Source: Pogostemon cablin
Taxonomy: Eukaryota > Streptophyta > Magnoliopsida > Lamiales > Lamiaceae
NCBI GenBank assembly: GCA_023678885.1
Contig: CM042983.1
Location: 27,758,279-27,822,278 of the forward strand
Length of the DNA stretch: 64,000 bases
Direction: 5' to 3'
In this document: positions 1-11,714 of the stretch, in pieces
How the letters are laid out: every line of letters begins with the position of its first letter
How positions within the stretch are numbered: the first letter of the stretch is position 1
Notes under the pieces: model-generated
Databases searched by the model: none
Seen by the model: only the letters and a program-made list of their open reading frames with translations
What the model was told of the DNA's origin: nothing
Position numbers and translations under genes: made by a program

Positions 1-180
1 AAAATTCAAACTTGCGGCCGAGATCATGTGACCGTTGAAGATCAACGGTTGAGATGGACGGCGAAACCGGCGATTTCGGTTTGAACCGGCGGTTCCGATC
101 GATTTTTTTTTTAAATTCAAGGGTTGAGATTTTTTGTGTTTAAAATTTGAAATGGATGGATGAGATCACTTTCAATCCTC

Positions 181-188
181 TATAAATA
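181..188 (+). promoter_or_regulatory. TATA box of the hAT transposase
   Basis: TATAAATA lies about 390 bp before the transposase ATG at 574. It is followed by a CT-rich leader typical of a plant 5' UTR. An AATAAA at 2901-2906, just after the last ORF, could be the matching polyadenylation signal. Confidence 0.5.
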
Positions 189-573
189 CCCCCAAGTGTG
201 ATCAATTTGGGCACACAACATTCACATTTAATCTACTACTTCTACTACTACTACACTCTCTTCTCTACACTACTTCTTCTATTCCACATTCTTGATTGAT
301 TCTACATTTCTACTCAACTACTCAAGTTTTCAATCTCATCTCATCTCAACTCTCAAGTCTCAAGTTTCTTTTTTTAGTTCATATATATCAAACTAAAAAA
401 AAAGTTGTAGTCTTTTATTTCAATTCTCTTATTATCACTTTCATTTCAATTCTCTCATTATCATTTTCTATTCTTTCCCACACATATACTACTAATTAGT
501 ATACTTCTACTTCTAGTCTCTTAGTTTTAGTTCATAAATCCTATATATTCATCATTTTTTCAATCTAAAAATA

Positions 574-2855
574 ATGCCTAGAAGAGGTTCTTCTTTATCC
601 GGTGCCTCACCTTCTTCTTCTAGAGGAAAATCCATACCCAACACCTTAAATTGTCCTCAACCACCTCCACGCCAACTTCCACCAACTCTAGAAGATATTG
701 AACTTGAAAATATTCCTTCGGATGAAGAAATCTTCCCTCATTTGTTCAACTTGAATGTTAGGGAAATACTTGGAGATAATTTCCTCTCCGACGACGACAA
801 CGATAATATTCAAGGTCAATCACAACAAAGGGCGAGTGGAAGTCAACCAACCTCGGGTGGTACGGGTACCGAAGACAGAGCCGGAGGCTCTAGCGGAGGT
901 GGAGGATCGACTCGAAGTTCTCCACAAGTGTTACATTCCGATATATTTTCCATTCATTTCAAGAAGGAGGCGATTGGGAATTCGAATGAATTCAAAGTTA
1001 TTTGCAACTATTGTGGCACGAAGTATAAATTCAAGCATGACGGAGAATATGGAACGTTCATCAAGCACATCAACTCGAAGTATCCGGACAAGATTGGCAT
1101 CTCAACCGATCAAACACAAATAGGACGAGGGTTCACGGCCTCTTCCGGAGGAGAAGGTTCATCGGCGTCGGGTAACACTCTTTTTAAATTTGATGTATCT
1201 AATTATTTGAGATTATATCTTAAACTTATGTGCACCAAACATTTGCCATTTAACTTTGCCGATAATATTTTTTTTCAAGATTGGGTAAATCTCACTTTAA
1301 ATCCTCAAGCCCCGCCTTTGCATCGTAATAAATGTAAACTTGGTGTTGCTAAAGTTGTTAAAGAGTATGGTTTGATTTTAAAATAAATTTTGCAACAATT
1401 ACCTCATAAAGTGTCTATATGTTCGGATATTTGGAGCAATTTTTGGCAAAAGACGGATTATATGGGTATTACTTGTCATTGGATTGATAGTTCATGGAAT
1501 TTGCAAAAAAGATTAATTGCTTATAGATCATTTGATGTTTCTTATACCGCCGTTAATATTGCTCATAAAATTAGTACTATTTTGCAAGAATATGGTTTAG
1601 TTACAAAGATTTTTACAATCTCATTTGATAATGCTAGTACTAATACGGCTAGTTTAGAAAGTCTTATTGATATTTGCAAACCCTCAATTGGTGGTAGATT
1701 TTTTCATGTTAGATGTATTTGTCATATATTGAATTTATGTGTTCAAGATGGTATAAGTGCTTTGAAAACACACATTCAACCTATTAAAAGTGCTATATGA
1801 TATATAATGAGAAACCCTTCCGTTACTAAAAGGTGGAAAAGATATTGTCAATCTATGAATATTCACCCAAAAAATTTCCTTTAGATGTTTCAACTCGTTG
1901 GAATTCGACGTATAAAATATTGCATGACTCTTTTGATTATAAAGATCATATTTGTGCTTTTTACTCACAAGATGTGGGTGGTCAAATCTTGTTTGCTAAT
2001 CAATGGGACACATGTTATACTCTATGTGATGTTTTGCAAATTTTTAATGATGCTACGGAAGAACTATCCGGTGTTTATTATCCTACTTTAAATTTAGTTA
2101 TTGATAATTGTGTTAAAATTGCTATGGTTTTTAGTGCTAATGAAGCACACCCATTGTTGTCAAATGCTATTCTTTCCATGAAATCTAAGTGGTTAAAATA
2201 TTTTTTTCAAATCTCAGACTTGTGTTTAGTTGCTAAATTTTTGGACCCACGTATTAGAACGGATGGTTTAGAAGAATTGTTAACGCTTTACTATGATTCA
2301 TTGTATGCTAATTGTGATTCTCCTACTAGACAACAAGCTCATAATCCTAAAAACATAGTTGCAAGTACTTATAATCTACTAAAGGATCTTTTTAAGAAGT
2401 ATAAAGAACAAAATGGTACGAATGATGATCAATCTAGTGGTGATGATAGTAGTGATAGTGTTGATAATTCTAGGAAATATGATGCTCTTCAAAAATTTTA
2501 TAGTTTTTATGATGCTAGATCTCAAAAACGTGCGCGGGTTATATCTAATCATTTTCAAGAACTTGATTCTTATTTTACTAACACTTTTGAGTTTGAAACA
2601 AGCGGAACTAATTTTGATATTTTGAAGTGGTGGTCAAGGAGAACAAAGTCATTCCCTATTTTATCATTGATTGTAAAAGAGGTTTTTGCATCTCCCGCCT
2701 CTACGGTTGCCGTCGAACAAGCATTTAGTCTTGGTAATCTCACTTTGAATCCGACACGATCCAATTTAAGTGTGACAAATTTAAAAAATTTGTGTTTGCT
2801 TAATGATTGGTCAAAGGCGGAAAGACGGATTCAAAATCAAATTGAAGAAGACTGA
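574..2855 (+). pseudogene. hAT transposase (BED zinc finger plus hAT C-terminal dimerisation domain), decayed
   Basis: Three open segments together make one transposase. Segment 574-1386 starts with a Ser/Gly-rich acidic tail and holds a BED finger with Cys144 and Cys147 and His165; the last His is replaced by Tyr170. Segment 1390-1800 is in the same frame after a TAA stop (1384). It carries the start of the RNase H-like core (ICSDIWSNFW; FDNASTNTASL). Segment 1833-2855 follows a TGA (1798) and a one-base frame change at the A-run near 1870. It includes DVSTRWNSTY and ends with the dimerisation domain (about 2630-2820: FPILSLIVKEVFASPAS, then VAVEQAFSLG). Length and domain order fit plant RICESLEEPER/DAYSLEEPER-like transposases. 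It cannot make a full protein as it stands. The stops and the His-to-Tyr change are all explained by C-to-T changes. Confidence 0.88.
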
Positions 2856-3464
2856 TCGGATGATGAAATTACGGAATATGGAAGCGAGTTAGATTGGTAG
2901 AATAAACAAAAAAGGCCATCACCATTCACCTCCACCGAGCCAAAGAGGTAAGTTGAGGTAAGTTAAGAGAACTACGTGGGCTTTGATTCCTTTCGAGGAT
3001 ACGTAGGCAACTTAAATTTAAGTTGAACTTGAATTTTCAAGTTTAACCCTAAATTTAAGCTCAAGTCCTTCCCCCCCCCCCCTATTATATTGTTGTATTT
3101 TATCTTATAAAGTTTGTATTTTTAAAATTTTTGAAGTGTAACAATAGAGTAGTTGACATGGAAGTAAACTTGTAGTGTTTTCTACACTTCTACATTTGTA
3201 AATTGTAATTGTTTAGACTTTAATAATTAAATTTTTTATGTGATCACATTAATTAATATTGTATGATTATTATGAATTTAATATCATGTTTTCAATTTTA
3301 ATGATATTATTATTACATTAATTCAAATTCAATATTTCAATTTTCAATTACACATGTTTCACTTATTTAATAAATAAATTACACATAATAACATCATAAC
3401 ACATGTATGATGTATAAATATAACATAAAGAAACAAAAAAATACAAAAAAAAAACTGAAAAACC

Positions 3465-3608
3465 GGCGGTTTCGAATCGGAACCGGAACCGCCGGTTCAC
3501 AAACAGAAACCCCTAGCCCCCGGTTCGGTTCTGGTTCTCCCTCCGTTGGAACCGGAACCGCCAGTTTGGAATCGGAACTAATGGTTCCGAACTGGGGTGC
3601 ATGTCTAG
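3465..3608. repeat. Right subterminal/terminal region of the hAT element
   Basis: GC-rich block of short inverted units (CCGGCGG, GGAACCGGAACCGCC) unlike the AT-rich surroundings. It mirrors bases 60-110. Such clustered motifs are usual transposase-binding sites in hAT ends; binding is inferred. Confidence 0.6.
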
Positions 3609-3869
3609 TTCCAAGGATGAACACTAAGCCAAAAAATTAAAAAAAAAAAAATGGGTGTGTTTAATGTGGGAGTATGGTCGACTGTCAAAGAAGAATAGAG
3701 ATATACTGGATAGGTGACTAGGTGGTCAGATAACATAACACTGATACATCGTTTAAAAATTTTCTAATTCGATTATCTAATATCAATATTATTTAGTTTA
3801 AGTCCACATGACATATTTTATATTTGAGTATCATTCTGAATTTAAATTGTATTTATATTTTAAAATTAA

Positions 3870-4210
3870 TTATTATATATTGTGAAGTTAAATAATTCAT
3901 TTTATTTTTATGTTTTCATAATTTTTTAAAAATTTATCTATATCGATATATTCATAAATTTGAGGTAGCAATTTTTTTTTATCGAGCAAATGGTAGCAAT
4001 TTTTTTTTATCGGACAAAAGTTTGTGTTTCTTTGGACTTTACACTCCACATTCCAAGATTATATATTGCGAAGTTAAATAATTAATTTTTTTTATGTTTT
4101 CATAATTTTTTAAAAATTTATTTATATCAATATATTCATAAATTTGAGGTAGCAATATCTTTTTTTTTTATCTGACAAATGATAGCAATATCTTTTTTTT
4201 ATCGGACAAA
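3870..4210 (-). repeat. Direct repeat of about 150 bp, probable A-rich tail region of a minus-strand retroposon
   Basis: Two copies (about 3870-4019 and 4058-4210) share the same order: a TTATATATTG(T/C)GAAG start, a TTTTCATAATTTTTTAAAAATTTAT core, then TTTGAGGTAGCAAT, T-runs and ATCGGACAAA. On the minus strand the T-runs are A-runs, as in a retroposon tail, and B-box-like motifs lie on the 5' side (4281-4438). No target duplication was found, so the class is uncertain. Confidence 0.45.
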
Positions 4211-4280
4211 GTTAGTTATTAGTATAGTTAGTAATTAGTTCACCAAGCACACATACAACCTTCTATCTCCCCAGCCTCCT

Positions 4281-4438
4281 TATTACTCCTCACATATTCG
4301 TTTCCAAGGGAATCGAACCTATTAGTGAGGAACCCACTTATTATTCCCCACCTATTCGTTTCCAAAGGGAATCGAACCTATTAGTGAGAACCCACTTATT
4401 ATTCCTCACCTATTCATTTTCAAAGGGAATCGAAGATC
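4281..4438 (-). repeat. 58-bp tandem repeat, about 2.7 copies, with tRNA B-box-like motif
   Basis: Units begin at 4281, 4339 and 4397, exactly 58 bp apart. Each holds GGGAATCGAA; units 1 and 2 read GGTTCGATTCC on the minus strand, matching the RNA polymerase III B box. No A box was identified nearby. It may be the multiplied head of a SINE-like element. Confidence 0.7.
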
Positions 4439-4688
4439 AAATGGACTAGCCCGGTAGCAATATCTATATTGATATTAATATTTTAAACTTTGATTTTTCC
4501 ACACTCGAAATCTAAGGTACATAAAATAAAAATGATTTGCATGGTCTAGAATGTTTTTTTTTTGGCCGACGTAATTAGTGTCTTACATAAATTTCCATTT
4601 ATTAAAATTTTGGTATGTATTGACAATATTTTTATATGTTAGAATTCATGTGTGTAAAGGAATTGATGTTGTAAAGGAGTTGTAAAAT

Positions 4689-4931
4689 ACTCCCTCCCTC
4701 CCTAATTACTCCCTAGTTACTAGTTATGTAAGAGTCTTATTTTATCATTTTGGTTGTTTTACCAAAGGATTTTATTTCCTTTTTTGGACATATGAGACCC
4801 ACCTACACCTATTAATATAATTAAAACATGGGGCTCACACACTCACTAATATAACTACCCACTACACATTAAATAATAATATTTCTTAATTCACGTGCCT
4901 AAAAGCAAATGAGAATCTTACGGGAGAGTAA
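4689..4931. mobile_element. Stowaway MITE, diverged
   Basis: Starts with CTCCCT repeats after a TA and ends GGGAGAGTA. Its interior matches the other Stowaway copies of this window in reverse (TACACATTAAATAATAATA, then CACGTG). Confidence 0.65.
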
Positions 4932-5150
4932 GTAAAGAAACAATAATATAAAGGGGATCCACTCTCCATGAAGAATATATAGCCAAGAAACTAGTAGTAG
5001 TAGTACCCACCAAAGTGTAGTTGGAATAAGTCATTGAAGTTGGGAGAAAAGAAGGCTAGAACTAGAAGTAGGTACCTAGTAAAAGGCGTAGCCACCTTCA
5101 TTCTCTATTCTCACCATCTTTCTTTGCTGCACGTGTATGGATATAAACGC

Positions 5151-5382
5151 TACTCCCTCTGTCCCTTGATAAGGATTTCATTTATTTTTTGGCATATAGA
5201 TTAATGAGTATTATTATTTAATGTGTAGTGGGTAGTTGTATTAGTGGGTGTGTTGGCCCCATGTTTTAATTGTATTAGTGGGTGTGGGTGAGTTCCATGT
5301 GTCCAAAAAAGGAAATGAGATCATTTGGGTGGGACAACCAAAATTGTAAAATGAGACTCTTACCTAGAAACGAAGGGAGTAT
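5151..5382. mobile_element. Stowaway MITE
   Basis: TA + CTCCCTCTGTCCC at the left and GAAGGGAG + TA at the right. The interior has ATTATTTAATGTGTAGTGGG and two copies of TTGTATTAGTGGGTGT, the common subfamily here. Confidence 0.85.
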
Positions 5383-5878
5383 ACTATACTGTCTATTTTT
5401 TTTCCACATAAATTAAAGAATATTTTTAGTTTATATGTTCACGGTGATTTGTTGTATTAGTGGTATGTGTCAAACCTTTTTAAAAGAATGTGTAATGTAA
5501 ATCTTTTAAGCTGACGAAAATAGTATTTCATTTAACAAATATTTAAGTATAAGTAGATTGGGATAATATTTTTAATAAAAATTAAAATATAAACAATAAA
5601 GAATATTATATGTTGATTAAATTATTTTATAAGTAATTATGATAAATAAAAAGGGATAATATTTTTAATTAAAAAAATTATAATTAATAAAATATAAAAT
5701 TATTCATTGTAAGCCTATCTCAATCCCTTTATACGGAGTAATATTTTTTCCTTAAAAAGATACACTGATGATGTATCTTCTAAAAAGAGTGGCATTTAAT
5801 TTTCATAGTACAATACTTTATATGTATTTTACTGATATCAACTCAATTATTTTGATTTAATACAATCAAGTCACTTTT

Positions 5879-6281
5879 CTTTTTTTTTTTTTTTTTTTTT
5901 TGATACCGAGGTTCCGGGCTTACGCCCGACTAGTCCTCGAGGAAACAGTCTCGGCCCCTCAGAACTGCCTCCAAGTAAATCGCGGTAACCACACAATGGA
6001 TCACAGGTTCCTAATATCTTTTAACTACTGCGCACAAGGAGTCGATCCCCAAGTGATTGCTCCATGCTGGTGATTGCTCCATGCTGACCCTCCCCCTAGC
6101 TCAGCCGCAGGTTCCCACCGAGCCGCAGGTTCCCACTGAGTTTCAGCCTCCCACACTGCCGCTTGTAGCCCTCAATATTAATTGTTCCACCATTGCGCTC
6201 CGGGGGGCTTGAACCCCTGACCTTTCAATCAGGGGCACCTCAATGTTGACCCCTCAACCACTGGGCCAACATATCATTGGT
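5879..6281 (-). mobile_element. tRNA-derived SINE, full length with target duplication
   Basis: On the minus strand the element opens with a polymerase III A box TGGCCCAGTGG (plus 6258-6268) and a B box GGTTCAAGCCC (plus 6205-6215). A non-tRNA body of about 300 bp follows, then a poly-A tail (the T-run at about 5880-5902). It is flanked by a perfect 15-bp duplication, AATCAAGTCACTTTT, at 5864-5878 and 6282-6296. The body is much more GC-rich than its surroundings. Within it are two short duplications: GATTGCTCCATGCTG and AGCCGCAGGTTCCCAC. It would have been copied by LINE machinery. Confidence 0.93.
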
Positions 6282-6296
6282 AATCAAGTCACTTTT

Positions 6297-8836
6297 GCTC
6301 TTATGTTATGTTAATGCTTATGGATAATTATAGCTTGGGTGTATGAATTTGGGGAAATAATTAAGGTATAAACTCTCTCCCAAAAGGAGTATGTGGGAAT
6401 CTAATTACACAAATAATTTCTGACAAATTAATAAACCTATAAGCAATATGGACATTCTTGAATCTGATAGCTAGGTTGATTCGAATAAATTATGACAACA
6501 ATGGACTCCCTTCACACCACCTACTTCAGACTAATTTTGGACCACTCATGACCAAATCAAATAGGCCTATCTCTAGGGTTCATAATTTTTCAATATACAC
6601 TTGATGCTATTAAACTTTAAAAAGAATTAAATTAAATTATCAAGTTGAGTGTTTTCGTTTTCCTAACAATCGTCCAATTAAGAGTATGCATCCCACAAAT
6701 TTCGTCCTCAAACAAGTAAATGTGAACAAATAAGCACTATTCAGCAAATTCGATTTAGAACATCTCTTTTTTCGTATTCATCTATTTCATTTTTTCGAAT
6801 CATTCATGTATGATAAATTAAATATATATCTTATATAATATCATATAATTCCATTCTTATCAAGAAGAGAACTATTGATTAACTTGACGATCTTTTCAAA
6901 ATGACCATCAATTAAGAAAATGAATTAAGTAATCGCTTTTATATTATTTTACTCTATAATCGCCATATTAAGAATCCACATTAAATAAACTACGTTATCA
7001 AAACAAGTAGTAAAAGATTAGATAACCACTATTTGATGATTTCATTAGAAAAAGATGTTGGCTATCACACCCAAGATTTTACCATACACCCATTAAATTA
7101 AATTAAATTAAATGACTTAAAATGTCAAACTCTTACAATATTACCCCTAATCTAATTCATTCACTTAATTTTGGAAGAAAAAAACACCAACATTCAATAC
7201 ACTACAACAAGACCTCCCGCATAACTCATTCACAATTCCTAGAAAAGAAAGAAAGGAAGAAAAGAATTTTCTACATGCTCATTTCTCAATCAATATCATA
7301 CATTCACTCATGCCAATTTATACTTCAATATTAAAGCAAGATTCTTCACAAAGGAATGATTGATTTTGATTTCAAAATTCATTTAAGCTTTAGGTTGTTA
7401 AAATGCATTATGATTAATGAGTGTTGGTTAAATTGCTGAAATATAATTGCATGAACATAATTTGTGTTGTCAATATGTTGGTTATTCATAGTCTAAATGA
7501 AATTTGTTGTTTTTTAACATCCTATTCATCTCTGGTCTGACGATTTTTATTTTTATTTTTATTGCTTTTTTTTTTTGGTCTTTATTTGGCAGATGTTGGC
7601 TGATTTTCAGGCTCTGTTCAAAGTGTTGGTCGAACATAGAGCAAACTTCCAACCATCATCGATTGAATAAAAAAGCAAATTTTTAATCAGTGTTGGCCGA
7701 ACATTTGTGTATGTTCTTTGAGTAAGGCTATTTTATTCTTACAATATTGATATTTTTATAATTATATTATGTAAAATCCTGAATGTGGATAGCCGGCACC
7801 TCAGAAAATTAAATTGCTGATTTTAGATGAACAAATTAGAATGTTTTTAATTATATGGATTTTTTTTTTTGCGTTATATGCCTTTACTAATTTTAATTTC
7901 TGTAAAAAAAAAAATGCAATAGCATGAATTTGAATCCCTTAATATATTATTTACCATGCATTATATTCATCAAAGAGTGATTCTAATATAAATCTGGTTT
8001 ACATATAAACTCTATTTTTTAAAATTACTTTTTAATATTAAAAAAAACTTTTTGAAGAATAATAATTTTTATACAGAAAAATAATAATTCATGTCTTTAA
8101 AATAATTTTTATGTACTAAAAATAATCGATAAATCAGGATTTACAAGAATTTAAAAAGTAATTTTTTTAATTTAGAAGAGTAACAATTTATATGTGTAAA
8201 AATTAATTTTTATTTACTAAAAAGTAACAGTGTTTACATATAAACGTATGTAAATTTGGTTTAAAAAATTATTGTTGTGATAAATTAATTTTAAATCCTA
8301 ATTAAACGTACACCATGAATCACAAAGGTGTATATATTTTAAGGAGTGAATGTCAATACAATTTAATTTCAAATTTAGTACTATCTTTTTTTCAAATTAA
8401 ATAATTTATTTTATAATTTATTTATTAAAAAATATATCAAAGTACCTACAAGATTAATAAAAGAAATTTTAAGAAACAATTTTTTATCTCTCTCTCTTTT
8501 GGAATGGAGGGAGAAATAAAGAAGAAAGATTGACATGATGATCATGAAAAAATAACATCAACTAAAGAAATTCAAGAATGTTATATAGCCACTCAAATTT
8601 TCTAGGGTTGGAGGACTTTGGGGGGCTTAAATTATTAAACTATTCTCAAGTATGAGATACGTCAATCACTAATTATATACAAAGATTATTAACAAAAATA
8701 TGTAACCTTTTTTAGAGAGGTTTGGATGGAGGGATTCGAAATCTTTTAAAATGTTATACCCTCGGAAGATCGAAAAGTCGACAATATGAATTGTGAAACG
8801 TGTTAAAGTATATAGGATTGTTATATGGATAAAATG
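6297..8836. other. AT-rich intergenic DNA, no gene seen
   Basis: Only short chance ORFs (longest about 70 codons, low complexity). Oligo-T and oligo-A tracts are common. No complete element was delimited. Confidence 0.5.
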
Positions 8837-9065
8837 TACTTTCTCCATCCCATCGAAAATGTTGTGTTTGTTTTTTGCACGTGGATTAAGAGTATTATTA
8901 TTTAATATGTAGTGAGTAGTTGTATTAGTAGGGGTGTGAACCTCATATTTTAATTGTATTAGTGGGTGTGTGTGGGTTCCAAATGTATTAAAAAGAAAAA
9001 CGGACTATTTGAGTGAGACGCCCAAAATAAAAAAAATGGACCCATTGAATGGAACGGAGGGAGTA
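8837..9065. mobile_element. Stowaway MITE
   Basis: TA-bounded ends CTTTCTCCATCCC and GGAACGGAGGGAG. Interior TTTTTTGCACGTGGATTAAG and TTGTATTAGTGGGTGTGTG. Confidence 0.8.
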
Positions 9066-9117
9066 GTACTTATTGATAGTTAAAATATTTTTTTTAAATA
9101 CTCATAATGCATTAATA

Positions 9118-9323
9118 TACTCCCTTCGTCCGATTCTAAGGTATTCATTTGCTTTTTGCACGTGGATTAAGGAGTATTATTATTATATGTAAAGTGGGTA
9201 GTTGTATTAGAGGGAAGTGGTGGGCCATATTGTGTATTTTTTTATTAAATAGAAAAATGGTTACCTTTGAAGCGGACACCAAAAATAGTAAAATTGATAC
9301 CTTAGAAGCGGACGGAGGGAGTA
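9118..9323. mobile_element. Stowaway MITE, short variant
   Basis: TA + CTCCCTTCGTCCG at the left and GCGGACGGAGGGAG + TA at the right. The interior is shorter than in neighbouring copies. Confidence 0.85.
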
Positions 9324-9393
9324 TAATTTTAAGTGTTATAAAATAATTCACTGCAAATACAATTTAACTATTAATTAGTATACTTTATTTATA

Positions 9394-9609
9394 TACTCCC
9401 TCTGTCCTGCACCAAGTGTGCATTTTACTTTTTTGCACGTAGATTAAGAAGTATTAGTGGGTAGTTGTATTAGTGGGAGTGTGGACTCCATGTTTTAATG
9501 GTATTAGTGGGTGAGTGTGGGACTCATGTGTATAAAAAAGGAAAGAGAACCCTTTGGGTGGGACGACCAAAATAGAAAAAGAGACCCTTGGTGCAGGACG
9601 AATGGAGTA
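9394..9609. mobile_element. Stowaway MITE
   Basis: TA + CTCCCTCTGTCCTGC and GCAGGACGAATGGAG + TA. Third Stowaway within 800 bp. Confidence 0.85.
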
Positions 9610-9957
9610 ATAAATATACTTAATAATAAATCCAATCATCTCACATATATACCCGTCTAATAAGAAGGTGCCCTTAAAGATTTTATACATTTTCAGGTGT
9701 TCTATTTAAAGGTTTCAATAATTTTTTTTTTATCATAATTTTCATAAATGAATTTCGATTCAGGTGATCCTTATGCCAAAATAATCCTCTCTTCCATAGC
9801 TTTCACACCATATAAAAAAAAAATTTGCAAGACCATTCCTGGCTCTTCTCCATTGGTTCAAGAAAAGAGCATGAGTAATTAGGTGGTTCATGGTGCATTT
9901 TTTCTACATAACCACACGATCACCACACGATCGACCATGCCTTGAGCTCGTGTGTTC

Positions 9958-10864
9958 TGTTGGTTTATATTTGCACCAACCAATCACTTTACAATATTAT
10001 GGATAGAAATGTAGAAGGGAGAATGTACTAAATATAGTACTAACAAGATTACAAATGAAATTAAAGGAGAAGAAGCAGAGGATCTTCTTACACCTTTTTA
10101 CAGAATCTTCAATAAAGTAGCGTGTAGAAGTCGAGTCAAGGTTGAACCTCTTCCCGCAAGAAGAAACACGTCCTGGTAGTACTCTGGCCTTGTCGGATCT
10201 TCCCCAAAGATAAAACGGCTTTTCCTTTCCGGCGAGGCAACACCGCAATCGCTTGAACTCAACGAAAGAAGATGGAGAACTGGATCGTTAACTAAGATGC
10301 AAATGCTTGTTGATTGTGGTGTGTTTGAATGAATGGTGAATGACCAGGTGTACCATTCCACTCAACCATAATGCTAATTGTGACTTATTAATTGATGATT
10401 GCGTGATTTCCTCTAATCAGATCGTTAACTAAGATGCAAGTGCTTGTTGATTGTGGTGTGTTTGAATGAATGGTGAATGACCCTATTTATAGGTGTACAA
10501 TTCCACTCAACCGTAATGGTGATTGTGACTTATTAATTGCTGATTGCGTGATTTCCTCTAATCAGCAATTATGATGATTTGATTTGATTGCGTGATTTCC
10601 TCTAATCAGCAATTATGGAGGGTTATTGCGTCCAGATTCAACGAACCTACTCCAATCAGCATTTATGAAAGGATTCGTCTTCCGGCTTGATCCGATTTTT
10701 GAGGATTTTCCTCTTATATGGGATAATAATTTTGTATTAATTCCCATTACGCCTCACATAACCTCTCCAGTAGATGAGCCAAATTACACTCACCTACTAT
10801 ACTCATTTAATTGATGATTAATTTAACAATTAACCCTTAATAACCAATTAAATTAATTCCTACA
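9958..10864 (-). mobile_element. Solo LTR of an LTR retrotransposon (907 bp) with 5-bp target duplication
   Basis: The block starts TGTTGGTTTA and ends TTCCTACA (TG...CA), with a perfect TGTTC duplication at 9953-9957 and 10865-10869. Read on the minus strand it has a TATA box (CCTATAAATAGGG, near plus 10477-10492) followed by an R/U5-like part. That part includes a TTCTTGCGGGAAGAGG segment. A related copy in the opposite orientation is at about 36531-37085. There is no internal retroviral-type sequence, so this is a solo LTR. Short minus ORFs inside it are not genes. Confidence 0.88.
10283..10565. repeat. Tandem duplication of about 140 bp inside the solo LTR
   Basis: Copy 1 (about 10283-10420) and copy 2 (about 10421-10565) share GTTAACTAAGATGCAA, GTTGATTGTGGTGTGTTTG and GCGTGATTTCCTCTAATCAG. 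Only copy 2 keeps the CTATTTATAGG TATA element. A third partial unit (TTGCGTGATTTCCTCTAATC) follows at about 10589. Confidence 0.8.
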
Positions 10865-11107
10865 TGTTCCTCACTGTTGAACCACACGACCATGGCTAAT
10901 TATTAGGGTATACTCTCTCTAGCCCAACAAAACTTTCTCACCCACTTTGTACATATAAAGGAGATGTGAATACACTGCTGTCTGCTGGATGGAGGGGATT
11001 CGGACCACTCTCCATTTCGAAAAATTGACACATTGACTTTGTATTTTACATATTTACATTATAATGTCAATTTTTACGGAATGGAGGGTGTGTGCATTTA
11101 TTAATAA

Positions 11108-11705
11108 GAGTAAATTACTAAAACCGACCATGAGGTTTGTCTAAACTATCAAATAAAACTCGTGATTTGAAAAACTACTAATTCCCTTTTGACTATTTGA
11201 TTTGAAAAGTAACAAAAATATTCCTTTTCTAAAATATCCATGCATATAACATGCATTTTTAAATTTCACTATTATTTAGTATTTTTTTTTTAAATGTAGA
11301 AAATTGGGATTAAAAGGATTTATTTTATTTTTTCCATATAATTTTTTTTTTTTAAAATCCCTCTAATCCCTAGGTATTGAATTTTTAAAATAAAAAATAA
11401 ATAAAATAGTGAAATTTAAAAATACTATATGAGTATTGATGTCATTTCCATGTTAAAAAAATCTCTCTATCCCTAGTTTTCTACATTAAAAAAATTAAAA
11501 AATTAAATATTGAAATTTAAAAATACAATATTGAATATATAGGTCTTGATGTCATTTTTATCATTCTTTATTTAAAAAAAAAAAGGTATTTTTCTTAATG
11601 TTCAAATAAAAAATAAGTTAAAAAGAATATTTGATGATTTTTTAGATCACAAAATTTATATTTGATAATTTGGACAAACCTAGAAGAAATTTTGGCAATT
11701 TATCC
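11108..11705. mobile_element. Mutator-like MITE (598 bp) with perfect 9-bp target duplication
   Basis: Flanked by TATTAATAA at 11099-11107 and 11706-11714. The long terminal inverted repeats read GAGTAAATTACTAAAACC... and, inverted from the right, GGATAAATTGCCAAAATT..., each followed by GGTTTGTC(T/C)AAA. A nine-base duplication and long G-starting ends are typical of MULEs. It belongs to the same family as 54396-54697. No coding capacity. Confidence 0.85.
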
Positions 11706-11714
11706 TATTAATAA

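Larger units (their letters stand above)
1..3608 (+). mobile_element. hAT-superfamily DNA transposon, left end cut by the window
   Basis: The stretch holds a hAT transposase remnant between matching subterminal inverted repeats. The 15-bp motif GAACCGGCGGTTCCG at 83-97 recurs inverted at 3484-3498 within a GC-rich, CCGG-containing block (about 3465-3600). The right terminus is probably the ...GGGGTGCATGTCTAG end near 3605-3608; inverted it reads CTAGACATGCACCCC, a plausible hAT terminal repeat. The left terminal repeat lies outside the window, so the 8-bp target duplication cannot be checked. Element end is accurate to a few bases only. Confidence 0.8.

Noticed and set aside
574..2855. Domesticated host gene of the DAYSLEEPER type
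   Set aside because: Two stops, a frame change and remaining transposon ends point to a dead transposon.
4281..4438. CRISPR-like array
   Set aside because: Units are contiguous 58-bp tandem copies without unique spacers, in plant nuclear DNA.
9997..10361. Two minus-strand ORFs of 83-87 codons
   Set aside because: They lie wholly inside the solo LTR, and the related LTR at 36.5-37.1 kb does not keep the frames.
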